A stretch of 64,000 nt of DNA from Variovorax sp. J22P240 (GTDB lineage: Bacteria; Pseudomonadota; Gammaproteobacteria; Burkholderiales; Burkholderiaceae_C). The stretch lies in assembly GCF_030316855.1 (NCBI RefSeq), contig NZ_JASZYR010000012.1, positions 1 through 64,000 on the forward strand, given 5' to 3'. The position numbers and the translations under genes are program-made. Of this stretch, positions 41,401 through 49,039 are shown in pieces; positions within the stretch are counted from its first letter, which is position 1, and each line of letters opens with the position of its first letter. The notes beneath the pieces were generated by a model. That model had not been told where the DNA came from, ran no database searches, and saw only the letters and a program-made list of their open reading frames with translations.

Positions 41401-43017
41401 ATGAACCGCACGCAACCCGTCACCTTGCTGGTCTGCGCCCTCGGCGGCGAAGGCGGCGGCGTGTTGACCGAATGGCTGGTCGACACAGCGCGCCATGCCG
41501 GCTATGCGGCGCAGAGCACCTCGATCCCCGGCGTCGCGCAGCGCACGGGCGCCACCACCTACTACGTCGAAGTGTTCCCGGTGCCGCTGGCCGAACTGAG
41601 CGGACGCAAGCCGGTCTTCAGCCTGAGCCCGGTGCCGGGTACGCTGGACGCCATCATCTCGTCGGAGCTGCTGGAGACCACACGCCAGATCAGCAACGGC
41701 ATGAGCGCGCCGGAACGAACCCTCGTCATCACCTCGTCCAGTCGGACGCTCACCACGGCAGAGCGCATGCAGCCCGGCGACGGCCGCGCCGACGCGCAGC
41801 GGCTGCTGGATGTCGTCAAGGCCTTCAGCCGCGAGCATCACGTGTTCGACATGGGCACCGCGGCGCGCGAAGCCGGCACGGTGGTCAGCGCCGTGATGCT
41901 CGGCGCCATCGCCGGCAGCGGGCTTTTTCCGTTTCCGCGCGAAGCGTACGAGCGCATGGTGCGCGGCGGCGACACCGGCGCGCCCGAAAAGCCCGGCAAG
42001 GCGGCCGAGGCGAGCCTGCGTGGCTTCGCGAAGGCTTTCGACACCGTCAACACACCGCGACAGCAGGCTGCGCTCGTCACGAGCCTGCTGGCGACGACAG
42101 CGAACGATGTGCCCTCCCCGCAAGCGTTGTCACCGGCGGTGGCATGCCTCTTTCCACCGTCGGTGCATGACATGCTCGCGCTCGGCCATGCGCGCGTGCT
42201 CGACTACCAGGACGCCGACTACGCCATGCTGTACGTCGAACGGCTGCAGAAGGTGCTGGCTGCCGAACGTGCCGTCGATCCTGCGGGCGCCGAAGGCTTC
42301 GCGATCACTCGCGAGATGGCGCGCTGGCTCGCGCTGTGGATGGCTTTCGACGACATCGTGCGCGTCGCCGAGCTGAAGAGCCGTGCCAGCCGTGCGCAGC
42401 GCGTACGCAACGAAGTGAAGGCGGCCGACGGCGACATCGTCAAGGTCTATGACCACTTCAAGCCCGGCGCACCCGAGTTCGCGGCACTGCTCCCGGCATC
42501 GCTCGCCCATCGCGTGACCGCCTGGGACCGTCGCCGCAAGACTCCGTGGGCGCTGCCACTCAAGGTAGGCAGTCATTCGGTGCTGGGCATGGCCTCGCTG
42601 CGCGTGCTGGCCTCACTGCGCTGGCTGCGCAAGCGCGGGAATCGCTTCGCCGAGGAACAGGCGCTGATCGGCCGCTGGCTCGATGCCGTGGTCAGCGGCA
42701 CGCGCGAGGATTGGCGCCTCGGCCACGAGCTTGCGTCGTGCGGCCGGCTCATCAAGGGCTACGGCAGCACCAACGAGCGCGGCAAGCACAACCTGCTGCA
42801 CGTGATCGACCACCTCGCAGTCGCACCGCTACCGGACGCATCGCCTTCCACAAGAGCGACCGCGATTGCCGCCGCGCGCGAGGCCGCACTCGCCGACGAT
42901 GCCGGCACCGCGCTGGATGCCGCGCTGGTGCGCCATGGCGCACCGCCCCGCCCCGTGAAGGCGCAGCCGATCCGCTGGATGAAGCGCCAGCAGGACTCGA
43001 CAAGGCGTGCACGCTGA
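41401..43017 (+). CDS. iorB: Indolepyruvate oxidoreductase beta subunit, long form
   Basis: Partner of IorA. Only the first ~200 residues (MNRTQPVTLLVCALGGEGGG ... GTAAREAGTVVSAVMLGAIA) are the pyruvate-oxidoreductase gamma/beta-type domain. The remaining ~330 residues (from about 215) form a separate helical domain, the DUF6537-type extension known from aerobic proteobacterial IorB-like proteins. Total length is 538 against roughly 200 for archaeal IorB. The ATG at 41401 begins the conserved domain exactly; the open frame before it belongs to the iorA overlap. Confidence 0.9.
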   Translation: MNRTQPVTLLVCALGGEGGGVLTEWLVDTARHAGYAAQSTSIPGVAQRTGATTYYVEVFPVPLAELSGRKPVFSLSPVPGTLDAIISSELLETTRQISNGMSAPERTLVITSSSRTLTTAERMQPGDGRADAQRLLDVVKAFSREHHVFDMGTAAREAGTVVSAVMLGAIAGSGLFPFPREAYERMVRGGDTGAPEKPGKAAEASLRGFAKAFDTVNTPRQQAALVTSLLATTANDVPSPQALSPAVACLFPPSVHDMLALGHARVLDYQDADYAMLYVERLQKVLAAERAVDPAGAEGFAITREMARWLALWMAFDDIVRVAELKSRASRAQRVRNEVKAADGDIVKVYDHFKPGAPEFAALLPASLAHRVTAWDRRRKTPWALPLKVGSHSVLGMASLRVLASLRWLRKRGNRFAEEQALIGRWLDAVVSGTREDWRLGHELASCGRLIKGYGSTNERGKHNLLHVIDHLAVAPLPDASPSTRATAIAAAREAALADDAGTALDAALVRHGAPPRPVKAQPIRWMKRQQDSTRRAR

Positions 43018-43147
43018 CTCAAGGTAAACGCCGATTTACGGCGCACCCGACTCTTATAAAAAATAATCGATTGCGCACTGCACAAAGACGAAGACAAAGC
43101 GCATCGACGGATCATCGATTCCATCCCACTCGCAAGGAGACAAACCC

Positions 43148-44194
43148 ATGTCGACAACCCGCTTCACGACCTCGGCCGCCATGCGCGCCGTGCTGGCCCT
43201 TTCGGCAGTGCTGGCCCTGACCGCCGCGCCGGTGCAGGCCCAGGACAAGCCCGTCAATCTCAAGATGTCGAGTTGGGTGCCGGCGCAGCATCCGCTGAAT
43301 CCGTCGCTGCAGGCATGGGCCGATGACATCAAGAAGGCATCCAACGGAACGATCACCGCAACGCTGTTCCCTTCGGAACAGCTCGGCAAGGCCTTCGACC
43401 ACTACGACATGGCGCGCGACGGCATTGCCGACTTCGCCTACATCAACCCTGGCTACCAGCCGGGCCGCTTCCCAATCATGGCGGGCGCCTCGCTGCCCTT
43501 CCTGTTCTCCAACGGCAAGGACGGTTCCGCCGCGATCGACGAGTGGTACCGCCAGTACGCCACCAAGGAAATGAAGGACGTGAAGTTCTGCTTCGCCTTC
43601 GTGCACGACCCCGGCACCTTCCACGCGCGCAAGAAGATCACGCTGCCCACCGACATCAAGGGAATGAAGATCCGCCCCGCGACCAGCACCATCGGCCAGA
43701 TGGTCACCTCGCTCGGCGGCACCAACGTACAGGCCTCGGCGCCCGAATCGCGCGACATGCTGGAGCGCGGCGTGGCCGATGCCATCACCTTCCCGTGGGG
43801 CTCCATCGGCCTGTTCGGCATCGACAAGGTGGTGAGCTTCCACATGGACGTGCCGCTCTATGTCACGCCCTTCGTCTGGGCCATGAACCAGAGCAAGTAC
43901 GACAGCATGTCGCCCGCGCAGAAGAAAGTCATCGACGACCACTGCACGAGCGAATGGGCGCAGAAGGTCGCCACGCCATGGGCCGACTTCGAATTCGCCG
44001 GCCGCGCCAAGATCGGGTCGCAGCCGGGCCATGAGATCTACAAGCTCACGCCGGACCAGCTCGACGCCTGGCGCAAGGCCACCGCGCCCGGTGAAGCGCA
44101 ATGGGCGGAAGGCGTGAAGAAGGTCGGGCAGGATCCCAAGGCGGTGATGGATTCGCTGAAGGCCAGCCTGGCCAAGAACAAATCGGCGCTGTGA
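43148..44194 (+). CDS. dctP: TRAP transporter solute-binding protein, DctP type
   Basis: Periplasmic receptor of a TRAP importer, 348 residues with a signal peptide (MSTTRFTTSAAMRAVLALSA, cleavage near VQA-QD). Core motifs: LKMSSWVPAQHPLNPSLQAW, LFPSEQLGKAFDHYDMARDG and the substrate-arginine segment GMKIRPATSTIGQMVTSLGG, followed by RDMLERGVADAITFPWGSIG. The ligand is an organic acid by family rule; aryl-pyruvate or a relative is inferred from the iorAB neighbours. Confidence 0.93.
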   Translation: MSTTRFTTSAAMRAVLALSAVLALTAAPVQAQDKPVNLKMSSWVPAQHPLNPSLQAWADDIKKASNGTITATLFPSEQLGKAFDHYDMARDGIADFAYINPGYQPGRFPIMAGASLPFLFSNGKDGSAAIDEWYRQYATKEMKDVKFCFAFVHDPGTFHARKKITLPTDIKGMKIRPATSTIGQMVTSLGGTNVQASAPESRDMLERGVADAITFPWGSIGLFGIDKVVSFHMDVPLYVTPFVWAMNQSKYDSMSPAQKKVIDDHCTSEWAQKVATPWADFEFAGRAKIGSQPGHEIYKLTPDQLDAWRKATAPGEAQWAEGVKKVGQDPKAVMDSLKASLAKNKSAL

Positions 44195-44231
44195 TCTGTA
44201 GGTTGCCCGTCGATCGTGCGATGGAGTTGCA

Positions 44232-44756
44232 ATGACGAAGCGTGCTGAAAACGTCATGGACAAGATGATCAACACGATCGAATGGCTGGCGGCCATGTTC
44301 GTGGGGATCGTCGCGTTGAACATCTTCATCGCCGTCGTGTTGCGCAAGTTCTTCGACACCTCGATTCCGGACTCCTACGACTTCGGTCGCATGCTGCTCG
44401 GCATCCTGATCTTCTGGGGCATCGCCGCGACCAGCTACCGGGGCGGCCACATCACGGTCGACCTGGTCTGGACCGCGGCCGGCCCGCGCATGAAGCGCTG
44501 GATCGACGTGTTCGCCACGCTCGTGCTGCTGTTCGTCGTCGCGGTGCAGACCGCCACGCTGTTCGACAAGGTGCGCGCGACCTACGTCGACCACGTGCTG
44601 ACCTACGACATGAACATCCCGACCTGGCCCTTCTACGCAGTGGCGTGGCTCGGCGATGTGTCGGCCGTTGTGCTGATCGCCATTCGCACCTATCGATTGA
44701 TCTTCCACCCCGAGTTGCTCCATGACGAGAAGCCTGAAATGAAAGCGGACGAATGA
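44232..44756 (+). CDS. dctQ: TRAP transporter small permease, DctQ type
   Basis: Four-helix inner-membrane subunit, 174 residues: helices near 17-40, 55-77, 92-114 and 135-157. The conserved loop DSYDFGRMLLGILIFWGIAA is visible. It begins after TGGAG and overlaps dctM by 4 bp, the usual coupling in TRAP operons. Confidence 0.92.
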   Translation: MTKRAENVMDKMINTIEWLAAMFVGIVALNIFIAVVLRKFFDTSIPDSYDFGRMLLGILIFWGIAATSYRGGHITVDLVWTAAGPRMKRWIDVFATLVLLFVVAVQTATLFDKVRATYVDHVLTYDMNIPTWPFYAVAWLGDVSAVVLIAIRTYRLIFHPELLHDEKPEMKADE

Positions 44757-46054
44757 GCACCGATGCAATTGCAGTTCTCGGCTTTGTCGTCCTGTTTGCG
44801 TTGATGCTGCTGCGCGTCCCGGTCGGGATGGCGATGGGATTGGTAGGTGTGACGGGCTACGCATGGATCGTCGGCCCCGGCCCCGCGCTCAAGCTGGTCG
44901 GCCAGACCTCCATGCGCACGGTGACCGACTACACCTTCGGCGTGATCCCGATGTTCATGCTGATGGGCGCGCTGGTCTCCGTCTCCGGCGTGAGCCGTGA
45001 ACTCTTCAAGGCGGCCAACTCGATGATCGGTCACCTGCGCGGCGGCCTGGGCGTTGCCACGGTGCTGGCCTGCGGTGGCTTCGCGGCCATCTGCGGCTCG
45101 TCGGTCGCGACGGCGGCGACCTTCTCCGCGGTGGCCTATCCGGAAATGCGGCGCTTCAACTATCCGCAGTCGTTCTCCACCGGCGTCATCGCGGCGGGCG
45201 GCACGCTGGGCGCGATCCTGCCGCCGTCAACGGTGCTGGCCGTCTACGCCATCCTCACGCAACAGGACATCGGCAAGCTCTTCATGGCGGGCATCGTCCC
45301 CGGCATCCTGGCGATGGCGATGTACGTGCTGACCATCGTGCTCATCGTCAAGGTCCGGCCCGATTGGCTGCCCGGCGGAGAGGTCAAGCCCTGGAAGGAC
45401 CGCGTCGTCGACCTGAAGAACGTGTGGGCGCCGCTGGTGCTGTTCATCTTCGTGATCGGCGGTCTCTACGGCGGATTCTTCACGCCCACCGAGGCCGGCG
45501 GCGTGGGTGCGAGTGGTGCTTTCATCCTCGGTTTGCTGCGACGGAAGCTCGACGGCCCGAAGATCCGCGAGGCCCTGCTGTCGGCCACGCGCACGGCGGC
45601 GGCGGTGTTCACGGTGCTGATCGGCGCGCTCCTGTTCGGCTACTTCCTCACCATCACGCAGAGCCCACAGAAGCTCACCGAGTTCCTCACGAGCCTGGGC
45701 ATCGGCCGTTACGGCGTGCTCGCGCTCATCATGCTGATGTACCTCGTGCTCGGCTGCCTGATGGATGCGATGGCCATGATCATCCTGACCGTGCCCATCA
45801 TCTTCCCGGTGATCGTGCATCTCGGCTTCGACCCGATCTGGTTCGGCGTGATCATCGTGATGACGGTGGAGCTGGGCCTGATCCATCCCCCTGTGGGGAT
45901 GAACGTCTTCGTTATCAAGAGCGTGGTGAAGGATGTGAGCTTCACGACCATCTTCAAGGGCGTGCTGCCATTCATCCTGACGGACATCATTCGTCTGGTG
46001 ATCCTGATCGCGTTCCCCATCATTGCCTTGTGGCTCCCAACGAGAATGGGGTGA
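44753..46054 (+). CDS. dctM: TRAP transporter large permease, DctM type
   Basis: Main translocation subunit, 433 residues with about 12 helices. Landmarks: VIPMFMLMGALVSVSGVSRE, GGFAAICGSSVATAATFSAV, GTLGAILPPSTVLAVYAILT and the C-terminal GLIHPPVGMNVFVIKSVVKD. It overlaps dctQ (ATGA) and shares its last base with the thioesterase start (TGATG). Confidence 0.94.
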   Translation: MSTDAIAVLGFVVLFALMLLRVPVGMAMGLVGVTGYAWIVGPGPALKLVGQTSMRTVTDYTFGVIPMFMLMGALVSVSGVSRELFKAANSMIGHLRGGLGVATVLACGGFAAICGSSVATAATFSAVAYPEMRRFNYPQSFSTGVIAAGGTLGAILPPSTVLAVYAILTQQDIGKLFMAGIVPGILAMAMYVLTIVLIVKVRPDWLPGGEVKPWKDRVVDLKNVWAPLVLFIFVIGGLYGGFFTPTEAGGVGASGAFILGLLRRKLDGPKIREALLSATRTAAAVFTVLIGALLFGYFLTITQSPQKLTEFLTSLGIGRYGVLALIMLMYLVLGCLMDAMAMIILTVPIIFPVIVHLGFDPIWFGVIIVMTVELGLIHPPVGMNVFVIKSVVKDVSFTTIFKGVLPFILTDIIRLVILIAFPIIALWLPTRMG

Positions 46055-46467
46055 TGAACATCGAAGTCATCCATACCGTTCGCGTCGAGTTCGGCGACTG
46101 CGACCCCGCCGGCATCGTCTGGTTTCCCAACTTCTTCCGCTGGATCGACGCGGCCTCGCGCCACTTCTTCGCGGAGCGCGGCGTGCCGCGCTGGGAAGAA
46201 ACGGCCGAGACGCTCGGCGTGATCGGCACGCCGCTCGTCGACACGCACGCCCGCTTCGTCAAGAGTGCCAGTTATGGCGACACGCTGAGCATCGCCGTCA
46301 CCATCCCGGAATGGCGCGACAAGAGCTTCGTACAGCGCTACCGCGTGACGCGCGGCGAGGATCTGATCCTCGAATGCGAGGAGGTGCGGATCTTCGCGGC
46401 CAAGCGCGAGGGCGGCGGCATCCGGGCGGTGCCGATTCCGCCGCAGGTCAGGCGACTGTGCGAGTAG
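46054..46467 (+). CDS. Hotdog acyl-CoA thioesterase, 4-hydroxybenzoyl-CoA thioesterase type
   Basis: A 137-residue cytoplasmic thioesterase. The active-site segment FGDCDPAGIVWFPNFFRWID holds the catalytic Asp of the Pseudomonas 4-hydroxybenzoyl-CoA thioesterase group. It is coupled to dctM by a one-base overlap, so it belongs to the ior/TRAP unit. With iorAB it would turn an aryl-pyruvate into aryl-acetyl-CoA and then aryl-acetate; the exact acyl group is not shown by the sequence. Confidence 0.9.
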   Translation: MNIEVIHTVRVEFGDCDPAGIVWFPNFFRWIDAASRHFFAERGVPRWEETAETLGVIGTPLVDTHARFVKSASYGDTLSIAVTIPEWRDKSFVQRYRVTRGEDLILECEEVRIFAAKREGGGIRAVPIPPQVRRLCE

Positions 46468-46499
46468 TTGCTGACTTGATCAACGCCTAGACGAAGCAC

Positions 46500-46528
46500 T
46501 TGAGTCCCGGTACGACCGCGACTATCCT
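46500..46528 (+). promoter_or_regulatory. Candidate sigma-70 promoter for the oxidase locus
   Basis: TTGAGT (46500-46505) and TATCCT (46523-46528) are separated by 17 bases. They lie 66 bp before the ctaG start in the 126-bp gap after the thioesterase gene. Downstream are two copies of GTTCCGG five bases apart and a 16-nt dyad, CCACGCC-AC-GGCGTGG (46550-46565). Confidence 0.45.
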
Positions 46529-46593
46529 GTTCCGGAGACAGTTCCGGCCCCACGCCACGGCGTGGCCGCAAAACGGGAAGAGGACGTCGCGCC

Positions 46594-47319
46594 ATGATGG
46601 ATTTCATGATCGCCTACTGCGGCCCTGCCGCGGTCCCGGAGGACTTCTGGTCGCGTTGGAATAGCGATCCGCTGCTGCTGGTCGCCCTCTCCGTTCTGGC
46701 ATTCGCGGTGGCCAGCGGGCGTTCGTCCGATGCCCGCGCCGGCTGGGGCGCGATCGCGCTGATGGGGATCGTCTTCGTCTCGCCGCTTTGCGCGCTGTCG
46801 TCGGCGCTGTTCTCGGCGCGCGTGCTGCACCACATCATCCTGATCTCTGCCGTGGCGCCTCTGCTCGCGCGCGCTTTCCCGCAGCGTCGGGCGAACCGAG
46901 TGCCCCTGGCAACGCTGGTCGCGGCACATGCCGTCATTCTGTGGCTCTGGCATGCGCCCGGTGCTTACGCCTGGGGCCTGGCCAGCGTGCCGGCCTACTG
47001 GCTGATGCAGATCTCGCTGCTCGGCAGCGCCTGGCTGATGTGGCGGGCGATCCTGGCGCCCGCGGTGCATTCCGGTCCTGCCCTGGTGGCGCTCGCGGCG
47101 ACGATCGGGCAGATGGGTCTTCTGGGCGCGGTGATCGTGTTCGCGTCCGTGCCGCTGTATGCGGTCCACATCGCGAGCACGGCGTCGTGGGGACTCACGC
47201 CGCTCACCGACCAGCAACTGGCCGGGCTGCTGATGTGGGTGCCCGCGATGCTGCCCTATCTTGGCGTGGGCCTGTGGATCGCGTGGTCCAGCCTTCGCCC
47301 CAGAGAGCCGGCGCTGTGA
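46594..47319 (+). CDS. ctaG: Cytochrome c oxidase assembly factor CtaG, Caa3 type
   Basis: Multi-helix inner-membrane protein of 241 residues in the CtaG_Caa3 family, needed for copper delivery or assembly of caa3-type oxidases. Conserved His-containing segments: VLHHIILISAVAPLLA and AHAVILWLWHAPGAYAW, with AVHIASTASWGLTPLTDQQL near the end. About seven helices. It opens the oxidase locus and overlaps the next gene by 4 bp (GTGA). Confidence 0.88.
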   Translation: MMDFMIAYCGPAAVPEDFWSRWNSDPLLLVALSVLAFAVASGRSSDARAGWGAIALMGIVFVSPLCALSSALFSARVLHHIILISAVAPLLARAFPQRRANRVPLATLVAAHAVILWLWHAPGAYAWGLASVPAYWLMQISLLGSAWLMWRAILAPAVHSGPALVALAATIGQMGLLGAVIVFASVPLYAVHIASTASWGLTPLTDQQLAGLLMWVPAMLPYLGVGLWIAWSSLRPREPAL

Positions 47320-47828
47320 CCACCTTCCTCAAGTTCGCCCACCTCGCCGCGATCGCGATCTGGTCGGGCGGCCTGCTCGCCCTGCCCTTCCTGTTCTGGC
47401 AGCGCAGGACGCTCACCGCGGGTCCGGATCTCGATCGACTGCATCGCATCACGCGTCTGGTTTTCGTGGAGCTCACTTCGCCCGCTGCCTTCATCGCGAT
47501 CGGCACCGGGACGGCGCTGATCTTTCTGCAGGCCACCTTCGTGGAATGGTTCTCCGTGAAGATCGTGCTGGTCGGTGTCATGGCCATGCTGCACGTACTG
47601 GCCGGTCTCGTGCTGTTGCAGCTCTTCTCACCCACGGGCCGGTTCGGGCGGCTTTCCTATGTGGCACTGATGAGCGCCTACGTTGTGGTGATCGCGGGGA
47701 TTCTCTGGGTGGTGCTGGCCAAGCCGCACTTCGACTCGAACGCGTTCGCCGCGCATCTCTTCGAGCCCGGTGCGCTCGGCCGATGGATGCATCAATCCTT
47801 CGGCGTGACCAAGATGCCGACGCCATGA
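47316..47828 (+). CDS. CopD/DUF2269-like four-helix membrane protein
   Basis: A 170-residue membrane protein starting at GTG 47316 (VTTFLKFAHLAAIAIWSGGL), with helices near 5-25, 50-75, 80-100 and 115-135. The N-terminal His in KFAHLAAIAIWSGG resembles the CopD-like fold that can bind haem or copper. The GTGA overlap with ctaG indicates coupling, so a role in oxidase assembly is likely but unproven. Its 3' end overlaps the antisense DUF2231 gene by 37 bp. Confidence 0.75.
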   Translation: MTTFLKFAHLAAIAIWSGGLLALPFLFWQRRTLTAGPDLDRLHRITRLVFVELTSPAAFIAIGTGTALIFLQATFVEWFSVKIVLVGVMAMLHVLAGLVLLQLFSPTGRFGRLSYVALMSAYVVVIAGILWVVLAKPHFDSNAFAAHLFEPGALGRWMHQSFGVTKMPTP

Positions 47829-48298
47829 TCGAACACGAGCTTGCCTCCATGCCAGCCGGCAAAGCCCACCATCACCGAGGACAGGGCCGACAGGGCCAGA
47901 CCGTGCGGCAGGACGGACACCGGGTCGACCAGTCGCAAGCCCCAGTTGGCCCCCGCGATTGCAACCAGCGTCATCGCCGCCACGGCATGGGACCAGCTCG
48001 CCTCCAGCATTCGGATGCCGCGCACGAGCAGCAGTTCGCCCGTGCCGACGATGCTGGCGGCCACGCCGGTCCAGAAAGCGGCGCCGGCCGACCAGAGGCC
48101 CGTCCGCAGCCAGAACGCATCGCCCGTCCACCAGTAGAAGACATCCACGCCCAGCGTCGCGACGACGAAGGCGACCGGGAAGTGCACCATCATCACGTGG
48201 ATCGGGTGCCCGACGAGGGCCACCGCCGAGCCGATGTCGAGCCGGTTCAGTTCCAGGAGAACCTCGCTGGGAGGTGCGGTGCTGTCGCCTTTCGCCAT
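47792..48298 (-). CDS. DUF2231 membrane protein, antisense within oxidase locus
   Basis: A 168-residue membrane protein with about four helices. The His-rich DUF2231 signature VGHPIHVMMVHFPVAFVVAT is followed by GVDVFYWWTGDAFWLRTGLW. Function unknown; the histidines suggest haem or metal binding. It is the only minus-strand gene in this block. It converges with the CopD-like gene (37-bp overlap) and diverges from coxB with 30 bp between the starts. The MAKGDSTAPP start follows a GAAGGAGGAG ribosome site. Confidence 0.85.
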   Translation of the reverse strand: MAKGDSTAPPSEVLLELNRLDIGSAVALVGHPIHVMMVHFPVAFVVATLGVDVFYWWTGDAFWLRTGLWSAGAAFWTGVAASIVGTGELLLVRGIRMLEASWSHAVAAMTLVAIAGANWGLRLVDPVSVLPHGLALSALSSVMVGFAGWHGGKLVFDHGVGILVTPKD

Positions 48299-48328
48299 GG
48301 TTCTCCTCCTTCGCGCCGGGTGCGGCGG

Positions 48329-49039
48329 ATGTGGAATCATCGTAGTCCCTTGCTTCGGATGCTCCAAGCCGGATCGATGGCGGCGCTCGCGGGCTGCAAG
48401 GGTCCGCTGTCTACCCTCGACCCCTCGGGACCGGCCGCTGCTTCGATCGCCACGATGTGGTGGGTGATGCTGATCGGCGCCGGGGTTCTCTTCCTGCTGC
48501 TCATGACGCTGTTCATTCAGGTCGTCCGCCGTCCGGGTTGGGGATCGAGCGTTTCGCCCACGCGCTGGATCGTGATGGGCGGTCTGGTGCTGCCGGCCGT
48601 GGTGCTGCTGCCTCTGCTGGCGTATGGCCTGGTGGTCGGCGAGCGACTGCTGGCGCTGCCGGGCAGCGCGCCGCCGCAACGCATCGAGGCCGTGGCGCAG
48701 CAGTGGACCTGGACCTTCCGCTACCCCGAGCGCGGCGGCATCGAGACGCGCAACGTCCTGCTCCTGCCCGCCGGCACACCGGTCGACATGGTGGTGACGA
48801 GCAAGGACGTGATCCATGCCTTCTGGGTGCCGCGCTTTGCCGGCAAGATCGATGCGGTGCCCGGCAAGGTGAACCGGCTGCGCATCCAGGCCAACGAGCC
48901 GGGACGCTACGAAGGAACCTGCGACGAGTTCTGTGGCACGGGCCATGCGCGCATGCGCTTCGTCATCATCGTGCATCGACCGGAGGACTTCTCCGCAGCG
49001 CTGACGCAGGCCACCACGGCACCGGAGGCCAAGCAATGA
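48329..49039 (+). CDS. coxB: Cytochrome c oxidase subunit II (CuA lipoprotein)
   Basis: Subunit II of a haem-copper oxidase, 236 residues. A lipobox (LAGC, C23) is followed by two membrane helices (about 41-66, 80-103) and a cupredoxin domain. CuA ligands: H163 (VIHAFWVPRF), C198, E200, C202, H206 and M209 (TCDEFCGTGHARM). There is no fused cytochrome c domain, so this is not the classic caa3 subunit. The ATG at 48329 is used; later ATG or TTG codons also precede the lipobox. It overlaps coxA by 4 bp. Confidence 0.92.
   Translation: MWNHRSPLLRMLQAGSMAALAGCKGPLSTLDPSGPAAASIATMWWVMLIGAGVLFLLLMTLFIQVVRRPGWGSSVSPTRWIVMGGLVLPAVVLLPLLAYGLVVGERLLALPGSAPPQRIEAVAQQWTWTFRYPERGGIETRNVLLLPAGTPVDMVVTSKDVIHAFWVPRFAGKIDAVPGKVNRLRIQANEPGRYEGTCDEFCGTGHARMRFVIIVHRPEDFSAALTQATTAPEAKQ

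Noticed and set aside
47261..49039. A 592-codon plus-strand frame spanning ctaG's end to coxB
   Set aside because: Only the last 237 codons are coxB. The earlier part is a frame shadow across the CopD-like and DUF2231 genes.
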